DNA from: Lycocorax pyrrhopterus obiensis
Taxonomy: Eukaryota; Chordata; Aves; Passeriformes; Paradisaeidae
Direction of reading: 5' to 3'
Assembly (NCBI GenBank): GCA_014706295.1
Contig: JACSVZ010000001.1
Coordinates: forward strand, 117,332,763-117,396,762
Length of the DNA: 64,000 nt
Shown: positions 12,826 to 24,430 of the stretch, in pieces
How positions within the stretch are numbered: position 1 is the first letter of the stretch
How the letters are laid out: each line of letters starts with the position of its first letter
The notes under the pieces: generated by a model
Seen by the model: only the letters and a program-made list of their open reading frames with translations
Databases searched by the model: none
What the model was told of the DNA's origin: nothing
Translations under genes and position numbers: made by a program

Positions 12826-14265
12826 GGAGGGGGAAGAAGGGAGCCCAGAGCCCAGCAGGATCTCCTGCTCCTCCCCAGCCCCATCACCGTGCCCAGGCAC
12901 AGACAGGATGTCGGGCAGGACGACCTCGAGTCTGACCCAGCTGGCAAATCCTGAGTGCTCACATTTTGCTCCACAAAACGCTGCCCCATCAAAACACAGA
13001 CTTATTTATCCCACAGGATGGTCCAGAGGGCAGAGACACATCTGGTAACAAAAGCCACTGAATGGGCTAATGTGCTAAAGGCTTTCTGCCCCAGCTTTGG
13101 TGGCAACCCAGTGACCTGAAGGCCTAGAATAAAAAAAAGGAGAAACTGAAGTGCCTCTCTTTCAAGGGGAAAATTGATAAAATCAGGGTCCTCCCCAGCC
13201 TCCACAGGCGCAGCTGACATGAACAGAGGCTGTCTGAAACAGGGGACATGTCAGATTTACCAGCAGGAGGTTAGGGCCTGGCTTCCCAGAAACAAGGGTG
13301 CACTTGTTCCTGTATCTGCCAGACAAGGGGATGCTTTGTGCAAGTCACAGAAATCGTGTATTTCTCTAATACTTGACATATGGAAGGCATTCACCTATTT
13401 TTCCCTAAGAGAGATTTAAATGGGTTCAGTGCACTGCCAGAGGGAAACCAAATGAAGCCACAAGGCCCAGCAGCAGCTGGGTGTCCAAAGCCAGCATCCC
13501 TCTGGAGAGGAGGCAGAAGCTTGGCTTATTTATTCATTACTACTTTTTAAATCTCAAGGGTGAAGTGTTGGGGAAAGAAAATAAACAATCAGCCATCCTG
13601 GGAGTAATTTAAATGCTGGAGTTGGCTCATCAGACAAGAACTTGGGTATTTCAAGCCCAGCACACGACAGACACTGGCCCATCATCGGTTCCACTTTGCC
13701 TTGTGCTGTTTATCCCTCGCTTCTGGCTGGAGAAGTGGGAATCCCTGATGGCTGCAGACAACAGCAGCAAAATAGTTTGGTCAGACTTGAGCACACAGCT
13801 ACTAAATCCTGCAAACACACACAGAGTAATTCTGCATCAACCTCAGGGGAAAATAAAGCAGTGAAATGAGAGATCCTTTCCAGATATTGCTCAGCTAAAA
13901 GTTACACCCCCACTTCTGATACAACTTGAGGCTCTTGAGCCTTTTGGGGAAGGAAAACACCCAGACAAGGAGGCGCAGCCACAGAGGGCTGGTTTGCTCA
14001 GGATGTGGGGTGGTTTGAGCGGTGACAAACCAGGCGTGGTAGGCAAAGCCTCCAGTAAGGCACCACAGCGAGCTCTGAATTACAGGAACCAGGTTTGTTT
14101 TTCCAGAAAGGCCACAAGAAGTCACGTCAAAAAGCGTCAGACGTGAAGGGACAGCAGCGAGCGAGAACGAAAGAGCTTTGTGGTGAAAGGAGCAGTCTGG
14201 GGGAGCGGAAGGGCCCACACGTCACCAACACCAAAAACCTCCACCTCTCCCCCCCAGGCATCATT

Positions 14266-14426
14266 AGATGGGATGGTGGGAAGGAATTGTTCCCTGTGCC
14301 CAGAGAAGCTGTGGCTGCCCCTGGATCCCTGAGAGTGCCCAAGGCCAGGTTGGAGCACCCTGGGATAGTGGAAGGTTGGAATTACAACATGTTTAAGGTC
14401 TCTTCCCACCCAAACCATTCTGTGAC
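14266..14426 (+). mobile_element. CR1 LINE 3' end with internal deletions
   Basis: The fragment starts at agatgggatggtgggaagg. It has lost the block between 'ttccctgtg' and 'cccagagaagctg' and the 'ccctgcccatggcaggg' block. It ends correctly with cccaaaccattctgtga. Confidence 0.88.
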
Positions 14427-15654
14427 TACAATCAAGGGAAGGGGTGGTTCCTACCAAAAAGGATGAGAAGAGGAGCTGGGTCTCTCCCCTCTACCTCATC
14501 CAGCTGATTTCATCCCACTGAAAAGGCTGAGTTTTGCATCACTTTGGGAATTTTAGCCCAGCAAGGACACTTTTGCATAAAGGGGATGTTAAAGTCACCA
14601 GACTCCTGCTGTTCACATCCCCCTCAGATCAAGAGCTGTCACAGCCTGGTCCCTGCCCAGCAGCCTCAGACACCCAACTGATGGGCAGGGAGGTAAGAGC
14701 TGCTCTCCTGGGACTGAGGGCCATCTTTGGCACATGCAAAGTGATTTTCCACCCACCCAAACTTTACTTGCTGGTCAGTGGCACTGCTTTTTGTCACCCA
14801 AAAGTCAACCTTGACTTTACAACCAGCTTCAGGAGAGCTCACAGGGAAGCAGATTCAGTTTCTAAGGGTCACAGGCTGCAAGTGCAGACTCAAACAAAGC
14901 CTCAGTTGTTTCATTCTGTGTTCCATAATTCTCCCTGGAGAAGGGCCTCCATCTGACTTCACTGAGAGCAATTGACTCTCAACTGCTTGCTGACATGGCC
15001 TGCAAATAAATATCTGCCAAATAAAGCCTCAGAACTGCACATCAAGTGGAAATGATGGGCCCAGAGCAGTTCATCAGCTTCTCTCTCTAACACCTCACTG
15101 TAGACATGGCACAAAGGCAAAAAAATTAGAATAACTTTCAAGGTTGAGATGAGTACAAAGAGTAACAACCAAAAAACAATTAAAACCTCCAGCCATGGAC
15201 AAGCACATCTCCAGCTGCTGTTATACCTTTGAAACCCCACTTTGGAGCTTGGCCATAGTTCTTCTGGAAACAACCTGGAGAAAAAGCTTAAATCTGCAAC
15301 CAAACGCCCCTAAATCCAAGTTCCCTTTCCCAGAGGGACTCACGAGACAGCAAACACAGATAAAAATCACAGATCAGCTTCACAGCCAACAAAGAGTCAT
15401 CATTATATTTTTCAGCTTTGCTAATCAATTTTGTTAATAAGACATGTCAGCAGCACAGAGGTTCCCAATTCAAAAACCACAAGCATTCCTGGAACCCAAG
15501 CACTTTGGATCCCCACCCAGACCCCACAGGCAGCAGAGTCCTCTCCAAAACAGACTGGCAGATGACTGAAATGCCTTGTGACAGTGCCAGGGGAGCCACA
15601 CCTTCACAGATTTTCAAGTTCTTCCCTGCTGACCATTATTTCAGAGAGGGGCAT

Positions 15655-15941
15655 TTGACAAGGGCCTGGAGTAACAGCACAGAGGAGGATGGCTTTAAAC
15701 TGCCAGAGGGCAGGGATAGATGGGATATTGGGAAGGAATTGTTCCCTGTGAGGGTGGGCAGGCCCTGGCACAGGCTGCCCAGAGCAGCTGTGGCTGCCCC
15801 TGGATCCCTGGCAGTGCCCAAGGCCAGGTTGGACATTGGGGCTTGGAGCAGCCTGGGACAGTGGAAGGTGTCCCTGCCCATGGCAGGGGGTGGAATTAGG
15901 TGATCTTTAAGGTCCTTCCCAACCCAAACCAGTCCGTGATC
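15655..15941 (+). mobile_element. CR1 LINE 3' end
   Basis: It runs from a diverged 'acaagggcctggagt' block through the 'ggctttaaactgccagaggg' block to aacccaaaccagtccgtga. The 3' UTR segment is nearly uninterrupted. Confidence 0.92.
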
Positions 15942-18065
15942 TACTCCCAGGCTGTTCCTAACTTCCACCTCTTCCTCTGCACACCCTTCTCAAGGATCAT
16001 CACCACAAGCTAATCCTTCTCCCTCCTATTCCCTCCATGTCATTCCTTTACTCCCCCTGTGGCCAGGTTTCCTTCTTGTCTAGGTAATTTTCGTGGTCAT
16101 TTTGGACCCACAAACATCTTTGAGGCACTTCCACAAAGTCAGCCTTTATGAGAGACAGGAAAAAATACCTTCTACTTGGATTGGAAAAAAAAGAAAGGAT
16201 CAAAAAAAAGCCTTTTCCGTTGGCCCCTGCACTCCCCCAGTGCATCCAGCCACCCAGTAAGGACACACTGCAAAGTTGCTCTCCAACATTTTCTGCTCTG
16301 TCACAGCCCAACTGTCCTTGGATCTATTCCAGGACACCTGGGAATTCACAGGAGAGGCTGGAAAAGCAGAGTTGGCAAAGCAGGAGACTGGCAAATTCAA
16401 CCCCAAATGTAAAGGAAATCACTCGAGTCCAACTCAAGGGCAGCAAGGTCACGCTCACTTCCCTCTGGGTGAGAAAAATCCAGTCTCCTCTGGAAAAGGG
16501 CCACAAATTTTCACTCTACTGTCAAGTTCAGAGCGAGAACTTCTGACATCAAGACTCCCACAAGCCAAACTCCCATGATGTTAATGCCATTTCACTTTTA
16601 CCATTTTCTCTCCTCAAAATTCACACTCACGGCTCCACCCACGGGAAAGGACTAAATATCAGAGTAAAGAGAGACACAATGAATTGCCCTGGGATTAATT
16701 AGCTCACAGGTTCCCATTGCCTCTTTGGGAAAAGGAGTTAAGATAATTCAATTGTAAAAGTCTAATTGTGACAACAACTACACAGCTGAGAGGAAAAATG
16801 TTTGTTTAAGAAAACAAGCAGAAAAACCACCTCATTTCTCCCCTTCTTGGAGGGAATTTAGAAAATATTGTACCTTGATGCTGTGTAAACAATCTTCAGC
16901 AACAGCTGTAACACTGTTATGGCCATAAACCCAAAATTTAGCACCATAGCAGCTGCTGTGCAGAAAATTAACTGTATCCCAGTCAAAACCAGTACAGGCA
17001 ACTCACAGGGAGAGCCTGGAAAGGCTTTGCCATGTAGGTTAAACCAGGATTTGATTTGACATCCTTCAAACCAGTCGAGATTTTTCAAGAGTGGCTGCAC
17101 CACTGTCCTGAGACTGGAAGAGCGTTGCTGTACCCAGGCGTCCAGGGGAAAGAAATCCCTGTAAAAACCCAAGGATGGACCTGCCAGCTAAACACAGGGC
17201 TGGCTCTAAGGGACCATGGCCCAAAAATCCCTCCTTGCCCCCTCTTCTTTCCCCTTCCTCCAGATGCAGCTCAGTTCAGCGCTGCCTGTTCAGAGCCCAA
17301 AGCCCCATTTTGCAGATGCTCTGCAGTAAAAACCTTTGGCACCTCTAAAGCTTTATAAATCCCAGGGCACGTTAATCCCCCAGTCTGAGCCCATAATCCC
17401 AACCCAGGCCCCACAGTCAATGGGTTTTGCAGACTCTCCCCCACAGGCATTCTGCCTGCATCAGGACCACGCCAGAAATTCAGCATTAATCAGATATCCT
17501 CACCCTGGCAATATTTAGGGTGCACCACAAGGTTAGGCTCTAACACTGGGGTTTCAGACACACAGGATTTCCCATCCTTCAAACCAGCATTGCTGAAATA
17601 GGGAACCTCTTTGACACAGAACAAGCAGGTTCATCCCAGCCTTCCTAGGAGGTGTGTGAAGGTGTGGAAATCAAAGAGAAGCAAGCTCCTGGCAGGCTAA
17701 TCCCTGAGTTCCTGAGGCTGGAAAAACTCTCTGCTCCTTGCCAGTCCTCCACAGGATCCTGCCCTGTCTAAGAGAGGTCTTGCTCCTTCACGAAGGCCAA
17801 AATCACGAAGGCCATTCCCAGTCACACCCAGTAACACCCCTGGCAAGGTCTGGTCTGAAGGCACCACACACAGCAAATGCAATTCCCGCCTGGCTCAGCT
17901 GACACGTGGATCCCAAACAGCTTCCCTGGATAAGCATCCACCTCACAGCCTCCCTGCAAAATGAAGGGCTCAAAGGTGAATTTTAAAGGATGTTTAAGTG
18001 ATGTGTAAAACCCTAAACACGGTCTGGTTTTGCTTTCATTTCCAAGCATCAAGAGGAAAAAAACC
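15942..18065. other. Unique intronic DNA
   Basis: The 16680-16780 part has several ATTA/CAATT cores. The minus-strand open frame at 16858-17172 ends in a hydrophobic stretch but does not match the highly conserved GDPD5 membrane exons. Confidence 0.5.
17788..17814. repeat. Short tandem duplication
   Basis: The 12-mer tcacgaaggcca occurs twice with a 15-bp period, separated by aaa. It is probably a replication-slippage product. Confidence 0.75.
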
Positions 18066-18158
18066 AGAATCATAGAATCAGAATAGTTTGGGTTGAAAGG
18101 GACCTTTAAAAGTCATCTGGTCCAGCCCCCTCTAGTGAGGGGGGCACCTTCAGGAACA
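18066..18158 (-). mobile_element. CR1 LINE 3'-end fragment, older subfamily
   Basis: It begins gaatcatagaatcagaatag with a partly duplicated terminal repeat. It carries the 'ggtccagccccctct' variant rather than the younger 'ccaccctgccatggg' form. Confidence 0.82.
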
Positions 18159-20128
18159 ATAAGGAAAAACGACGTCGAAATTTAATGGAATGACTGGATT
18201 TCCCCTCATTTAGCCCATCAAGGTGATTGGACACATCCATTCATGGGGACTCAGCTCTGAATCGCTGGTCACAGCCAACGTGCAGCATCCAATGCTTCAG
18301 TGCCCAGCCTCCCATCAAACAACCTTGGAAGAGCCTCTTTCCCTCAAAAGCTCCCGTGCCCTCAGGCCTACGGTCTGGAACACTCACAAATTGAAAAACA
18401 CACGGAAAAGGGCAAATTAACCCATCCTCTAATAGCAGCTTTCAGCAAAGCAAGCAGTTTCTGTGACCAGTGACCTCTGGCCGTTTGGGAATTAGCACTG
18501 ACAAAGTCCCAGCTCCAAAGCCTGTGGCTGAGATCATCTGTTCAGGTCATTTCACAGCTCTGGCCAAGCGGGAATTACAAGAGCATTTCACCAGAGAGTG
18601 AATTAATACACGCAGCCCAGACACAGCACTGCAATTCATTATGCTGATGGATCACAGCTCCTCATTTATCTTCGCACAAAAGGACCCCAAAAAGCCATCA
18701 GAAGGCTCAGCTGGAGGTCACATGATGCATTTAACCAAATGGACTGTCTTGAATCACACACATTTCACCTGAAGGGCATAAATCCTAACAGGGACTGCCC
18801 CATTCATGGGAAGGGGTTGGGGTCTCGTTTATAGATTTGCAGCTACATGAGCAGCAGCAGATAAAGGCAGGGAGAGGCTTTACTGGCTATTTCCCCTCAT
18901 CTCCCCTCCCACATCCTCACAGTTCAGACAACTTGCAATTAAGAAGAGGATTAGGAGATTTGTGATGTACAGAAAGACCATGCTTTGGTAGCTCAGCCCA
19001 GCCAGTCAATAAAAGTGGCTGCTTCTTTTTACTGGATAGACAAAAAAATTATCATTGCCATTTCCTTTGGCAGGAAATCTCTTTCCCCTCTCTCACCCAG
19101 GATGATTTCCAAGGTGGGATATTTGCTGTGTACAAACAACAGGGGTTTGGAAGCAATAAAAAAAATGCTTCCATGCACTGACTTCATAATATCCATGGTG
19201 GAATATGTGATGAACAAGCTGTGGTTAGATCAGAAAATCCTTCTTCACACCAGCTACAGAGATCATAACGATCTGAATCTCAGCAAGACCATTTTCTCCT
19301 CCTTCATGTGTCTTTCATTTAAAAAAGCACTGAAGATTTAAAAAATAAATGTGAAAGGGGATCCTGCCATTAAAGCTGAGGGCCCACAATAGAAAAAAGG
19401 AGATCAGAGTATATTGGTTGTGTGCCTTCAGCCCCTCTCTTCCATTCTCAAAGGTCAGAGAAAAGCAAGAGATAATGACAATTCCAGCAAATCGCCTCAG
19501 AAAAACTAGAACTCAGGTGTCCAATTAAAATTCTCATTTTCATGAAAATTTTTAACATGGATTAGAAAGCTTGATGTGCATTCATTTGAAGGAAAAAAGA
19601 GAGGAATCATTAAAATTCTGGCAGTTGAGGTGCAGCACAACTCAGACAACAAACATTCACAGCTATCAGCTGAAGATATCACAGAGGCAAGGCTGGGTCG
19701 TGCCCCAAATTGGGGTGAAAGCCTTTTATTCTGGGGAGTTTGATGTTTTAACAAGAAAGCAGATAACCACACTGTGGTCTACACTAAAAATTCCTCTTTG
19801 AAAACATGACTTGCTTGCTGAGAATTAAAAAGTAGGAAAACAACTCATGCATGTCCTATTCCTTCTTTCCCAGGTAGCTCTGGATTTTTGCAAGACTTGA
19901 GAACCTCTCCAGTGTGCCACAGCCATTTTTATGCTCAGGAAAATGTGTGTTATGCTACAGCTGCTGGGTTTACAGAGGCTGGGTTAGTATAAGGTCACAT
20001 GTGAGGCAATACAAGAGGTGTTCTCATCAATGTGTCACTGCCTTCGTGTCAAGTAAAAAGGCTCCTAGGTTGTGGTGTTTTCTTTGTTCATCCTTTACAG
20101 ATCAATGTTTTTTAAAAAAAATAATAAA
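18159..20128. other. Unique intronic DNA, nothing recognised
   Basis: It is AT-richer than the flanks and lacks CR1, exons and simple repeats longer than 10 bp. Confidence 0.55.
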
Positions 20129-20288
20129 ATCATAGAATGGTTTGGGTTGGAAGAGGCCTTAAAGCCCATCCAGTGCCACCCCTGCCATGAGCAGCAACAC
20201 GTTCCACTGTCCCAGGGTGCTCCAAGCCCCAGTGTCCAGCCTGGCCTTGGACACTGCCAGGGATCCAGGGGCAGCCACAGCTGCTCTG
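20129..20288 (-). mobile_element. CR1 LINE, short 5'-truncated copy
   Basis: It starts at the terminus atcatagaatggtttgggtt and ends at cagccacagctgctctg. An A/T-rich run (ttttttaaaaaaaataataaa) lies immediately outside the 3' end. Confidence 0.92.
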
Positions 20289-21356
20289 TTTTGCACAGCC
20301 TGCAGCTCATTTTAGGCTTTCTTCCCTTACTCCTGCTGTGGTCTCCATCCCTCTTTCACCAAAGTGGAAGTTGAGGCCTCATACAGACTTGAAAAAGACC
20401 AGCTCAGACTGGACGTATTTTTAAGCCTGGATCAGCTACCTTTAAACACAACTAATTCCTTTCCAGCACTAGGAAAAAAACCAATGGAAATTCCAAGTAA
20501 ACTTGGAAATCTGCCACCGATATTTTTTGGTAATGCAAGCAGAGGCAGATTTCACTGAAAACTTCGTGGCAACTTCCCTGTAAATTTTTAGCTAAGAATT
20601 GTAACGTTCTGCTGGCTCAAAGTGGTCACCCACACCAAGGTGGCCAGGATGAAAGCGGAGTGAAAACAGCACCAACACTCCTACTCTGCAAAAGGAAATT
20701 TGTTTTGGGCTGCACAAACTCAAGCCGTGACTTTCCAACTCACAGACGGGGAGCTCCCGGCCAAGCTGCACCACCAACAATGGCTGCAATTCACAACCAG
20801 GAGCGTTTCTGGCACGGGATCTGCCACACAGCCCTGTTTGCTCCTTCACAGCTGCTTTTCCAAGAGGAAAAGCACTCCAGAGCCAAGAAGATCCCTGGTT
20901 ATAGACTTAAAAACAGAACAGAGGAGCCAAGCAATACCAGAGCAAAATTAAGCATTCAGAAGGCAACCAAAGGGTCTCCAGGGAGCACTTCCAGATGAAA
21001 TGAGATTTAAAGAAGAAAAAAACCCCCAGAATTTAACTTGTAAGCACACTTAAAAAAAAAAACCCAGGCAACATGGGAGCACGAGAGAACAGTAATACAA
21101 ACTCCTTACCCAGATGATGTAACAGGGGGGCTTTGAGAGCAATATTTTCACACTTGTCCTATCAGCACGTCACAAGACCTCATCTCCCAGCCCAGAACAA
21201 GAGGGGAGGTGCAAGTCAAGCCTCACTGCCTGGATTCCCTCTGCCAGAGCTCGTACAATCTATACTTATCCAGGGGAGGGAAGAGTCACCTGCAACAGCT
21301 TTTCCATTTACCCCCAGCTTGCTCTCACCTTCTGTGGCCTTTCATCAAAGCCCAGA

Positions 21357-21517
21357 AGGGTTTAGTTTGGAAAGGACCTTAAAGCTCATCCAGTCCCACC
21401 CCGTGCCATGGGCAGGGACACCTTCCATCATCCCAGGCTGCCCAGAGCTCTGTCCAGTCTGGCCTTGGACACTTCCAGGGATCCAGGGGCAGCCACAGCT
21501 GCTCCGGGCACCCTGCT
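21357..21517 (-). mobile_element. CR1 LINE, short 5'-truncated copy
   Basis: It has the 'gtttggaaaggaccttaaag', 'ccatgggcagggacacc' and 'ggatccaggggcagcc' landmarks in minus orientation. The terminal repeat is decayed. Confidence 0.9.
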
Positions 21518-21550
21518 CCCCTACCTACAAACTCATTTTCACATGGAAGA

Positions 21551-21634
21551 ACAGAATCATGAAGGTTGGAAAAGGCCTCCAAGATCATCAAGTCCCCCCT
21601 TGGACCAAATACCACCATGCCCACTAAAGCACAC
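21551..21634 (-). mobile_element. CR1 LINE 3'-end fragment, second subfamily
   Basis: The cagaatcatgaaggttggaa and aagatcatcaagtcc blocks mark a different CR1 3'-end subfamily from its neighbour 34 bp to the left. Its right end is about 360 bp from the GDPD5 exon donor. Confidence 0.8.
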
Positions 21635-21997
21635 CATAAAGGCAGAGATACTGCAGAAACACAGGACCTACACAGCCAGCCAAGGGTGCTGCAAGTACCA
21701 GCAGGACACAGAGCAAGGAGAAAAAAACCCACATGGACACCGTTCCCCAGGACCACAGTATGGACAGATTTGGGCACATTCAGTCCCCTGGAGCACCACG
21801 ACCAACATCACTGTGCCCATCTCTACATCAACCACGTGGGGGGGACATCTCAGACCTCCTGCAACAGGGTCGGTGACTCTCCTCAAACACCCAAGCCAAT
21901 AAATAAGAAAAAAACCAAGTATTTAGTACTTTCAGCCAAGACCTACAACCCAGCATCCCAGGGAAGAGGTGCCAGCCCGCTGCTGCCACCTGCTCAC

Positions 21998-22114
21998 CTT
22001 GGTGGTGTCATCATGTGACCGCTGGTACCGTTTCCAGCGGCAGCCGTAGATCCCGGTCAGACAGGACAGACATAGCTGGGGCTCGTAGTACTGCAGGGGT
22101 TGGTGTTTAACCAT
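21998..22114 (-). CDS. GDPD5: GDPD5 (GDE2), first coding exon (N-terminal 39 residues)
   Basis: GDPD5/GDE2 is a six-pass plasma-membrane glycerophosphodiester phosphodiesterase. In vertebrates it cleaves GPI-anchored proteins, drives motor-neuron differentiation and hydrolyses glycerophosphocholine. This exon encodes the cytoplasmic N-terminus before the first membrane segment. It starts MVKHQPLQYYEPQL and carries Cys15, Cys18 and Cys25, then a basic RWKRYQR stretch, and ends HDDTTK. I recognise this as the GDE2 N-terminus from memory of the family. Cys25 matches the residue reported to form a redox-controlled disulfide with a C-terminal cysteine (Prdx1 regulation). The ATG has A at -3 and G at +4. 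The coding part is 117 nt, so the donor is phase 0; the minus strand reads ACCAAG then GTGAGCA. The next exon should begin W-E-R-L and was not found in 1-21997. Only this exon is in the window, so the catalytic GDPD domain is absent. Confidence 0.93.
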
Positions 22115-22172
22115 GCTCCTTCCAGCCCCTCCGGAGCCAGCTACCACAAATCCATCAGCTCCTGGGAGCGCC
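22115..22172 (-). other. GDPD5: 5' UTR part of the GDPD5 first coding exon
   Basis: These 58 nt lie between the splice acceptor and the GDPD5 ATG, so at least one non-coding exon must lie further upstream (higher coordinates). The frame of the ATG stays open back to the acceptor and would encode ALPGADGFVVAGSGGAGRS. An N-terminally extended isoform is therefore possible if an upstream exon supplies an in-frame start. The conserved family start at MVKHQ makes the downstream ATG the default choice. Confidence 0.85.
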
Positions 22173-22215
22173 CTGAGGCAAAGGAGAGAAAACAACAAAA
22201 AAAGGAAATTAAAAT
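22173..22215 (-). promoter_or_regulatory. GDPD5: Splice acceptor and polypyrimidine tract of the GDPD5 coding exon
   Basis: On the minus strand a run of T, C and G (TTTCCTTTTTTTG, then TTTTCTCTCCTTTGCCTCAG) leads directly into the exon. This is a textbook 3' splice site. It is the main evidence that the exon is internal rather than a first exon. Confidence 0.88.
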
Positions 22216-22680
22216 CCCCAGCGATATTTCAATACATTAACATGCAATTTAATAATTAACCGTGTCCTCTGGCTACTGAGAGGAGAGATGAGAATCAGAT
22301 CTATTCCCAGCCCTGCCAACATCTCCCACTCGTAACTCAACAAGAACAAGAAGTTTAATTAGTTTGCAAGTTTGATTTCCTTGTGCAGCTTCTCCCACAC
22401 CACCAAAAGCAAATGTGTTCGTAGGAGTTATCGGTAGGGAAAGCCACGTGAGGACAAAAGCAGGAGGACGATGATCTGCAGCCCAGGTGATTGGGTTTTT
22501 ATGAATGACTGAAGTGTAAAGAGCCAGAGCCTCTGCAAGAACAACCTCAAAATCGATTCAGGGACCTCCACAAAGCTGAAACCCAGCCAAGCTAAAGCAG
22601 TTTATCTGCAGCATCCTTTGGAGCCTGCAAAGCAGTCCCAGACGAGGAATGAACACTTCCATGCCTCCTGCAGAAGGGGC

Positions 22681-22768
22681 ATCACAGAATCATGGACTAT
22701 CCTGAGCTGCAAGGGATCCAGCAAGGGTCAAACTTCTGGCCCTGCACAGGACAACCCCAAGAATATCG
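22681..22768 (-). mobile_element. CR1 LINE 3'-end fragment, third subfamily
   Basis: The 'agaatcatggactatcctga' and 'ctggccctgcacaggaca' blocks identify the CR1 subfamily whose 3' end reads through 'ggatattctgtg' on the other strand. Confidence 0.8.
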
Positions 22769-23539
22769 AATATAGTGTGTGTATACACAAAACATAAAAT
22801 ACAGATATTACCCTCTCAAGCACTCCCAGGGGTGCAGAGCTGGATGCTGTGCTTGATCCCACACCACAGGTTTCCCACAGCTTCCTGAAGCACAGGAGTG
22901 CACCCACAGCCCCACACACTGCTGCTGTGTGGATCATCAGTGGGCTGGGAGCAGAGCTGGACAGCAGCTGAGCTTGCAAAGTGCTTGCCCACCTTTCCTG
23001 AGAGCGCAGAGTTGAGTGCAGGGTGTGTGGGCAGTAAATCCTACCCTCTCCAGGGGAAACACTTCCTTGCATGTGGGATTCCCAGCGCTCAGGTCTTGGG
23101 AAAAGCTGCGAAAGCTGAGTAGCAACATCCTCACTGGCACCAGCAAAGCGTGACTGGGCTCAGGGAGATAAACCAGCCACCTAAAAGCTTTTCCTTGACA
23201 CATGCCACGGAAGGAAGCCTCCAAAAGCAGGGCTGACTGTATTTTTCAATCCAGCTGATGCACAAGGGGATGCTGCAGGCAGTGCAGACACGGTGGTGGA
23301 GTCTAGAAATGTCAGCAAGGACACAGAGAGCTCAACCCTCCCAGCTCCTGCCTGTGTCTGTGTCCATTCACGCTCCGTGCTGACAGCCCAGGACAGCCTT
23401 GCCCTGACTCTGATCAGGACTCAGCATCCCGGAGGCAGGAGGCTGTTGTGGCTCCAAGCCCAGCAGGCTGTCACCACGCTGTCCCCAGAGCCCACAGCCC
23501 TGTGCCCTCCTGCCCCCCAGACACAGAGGCAGCTTCGTG

Positions 23540-23815
23540 CTTTCAGCTGAGCTCTCCGTGCTGCTCGAGGCGCTGACCCGGGCAGGGGACACGAGGTGGG
23601 CACGACTCACACATCCGTGTGTGGCCAGCCCAGCTCCCCACGTGGCTCTGCTCGTCCCCTCGGGGGTGACAAGCAGGACAGAGGCACGGGCACAGCCAGC
23701 CTGACACGAGAGCTGTTTGCTGACCACGTTCCCCACGGGCCCTCCCGGCTCAGCTGCCCCCAGCGCTGCTGTGCCACCTCCGTGGCCTCGTGTCGAGGTC
23801 ACCTCCCTGCCCGCA
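23540..23815 (-). promoter_or_regulatory. CpG-rich cluster, candidate alternative GDPD5 promoter/first exon
   Basis: About twenty CpG dinucleotides fall within roughly 275 bp, against very few in the flanks. On the minus strand a GTGAGT donor motif lies at 23610-23605, so a non-coding first exon ending at 23611 could splice to the acceptor at 22173, about 1.4 kb away. No TATA motif is obvious. It could instead be a GC-rich unique segment with no promoter role. Confidence 0.4.
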
Positions 23816-24336
23816 TTTCACCTCTCCTCTTGCTATTTATAAAGCCCAGCATTAGTCGCTGCTCAAGTTGCCTCCTATCTTCAGCTTCAAGACCATCCCT
23901 AGGAAATGAGTCCCAACCCCTCTGCCTTCCCACCACGGGCAGAAAAGCCGTCACAACGGGACAGAAACACTGAGGATGTGCAAAATTGGACACTACTTAA
24001 AGGTCTTGGGCAAAACCATCCTCTCTGCCCTGAAGATTCCAAGCATGGAGTGATGTACAAGACGCTGGGGGATCTATGCAAGATACAAAAATCATTCACA
24101 GCCTATTAACAACTCCCCAGCCAAACCCCTTATTCCCACCCTGAAAACCTAGAAGCCAACAGTTGTTCCAAGTAATCTTGCACGAATTAACTTCCAAAGG
24201 ACAGCATCTCTCCTGATTTCCACCTCTTCCTGCTTTAGTCATGCAAGGCAAGAGGGCAGACAGGTCACTTCCACCTACAAAAGCGTCCACTGGGTATTTT
24301 ATTTGATCACTTGCAAGAATTGTGTCAATTTGATGT

Positions 24337-24430
24337 TAGGGAGAAATTCTTCCCTGTGAGGGTGGGGAGGCCTTGGCACAGGGTGTCCAGAGAAGTTGTG
24401 GCTGCCCCTGGATCCCTGGCAGTGTCCAAG
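24337..24430 (+). mobile_element. CR1 LINE fragment lacking its 3' end
   Basis: It runs from ttagggagaaattcttccct to ggcagtgtccaagg and then stops in unique DNA. The terminal 100 bp or so of CR1 are absent. Confidence 0.88.

Larger units (their letters stand above)
11211..14265. other. Unique intronic DNA around one CR1 copy
   Basis: Apart from the CR1 at 12583-12825, the A19 run and an A/C-rich patch near 12024-12055, I see no element or exon. Confidence 0.55.
1..21997 (-). other. GDPD5: GDPD5 intron after the first coding exon (left part open)
   Basis: The intron begins at the GTGAGCA donor just left of 21998 and continues past the left edge. No open frame here resembles the expected second GDPD5 exon (first membrane segment, W-E-R-L start). 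It contains CR1 fragments listed separately, A-rich runs and unique DNA. The longest open frames are unsupported by splice sites or homology. Confidence 0.8.

Noticed and set aside
16858..17172. Minus-strand frame with a hydrophobic C-terminus, considered as the next GDPD5 membrane exon
   Set aside because: GDPD5 exons are very conserved and the next one should start W-E-R-L. This frame shares only generic hydrophobicity.
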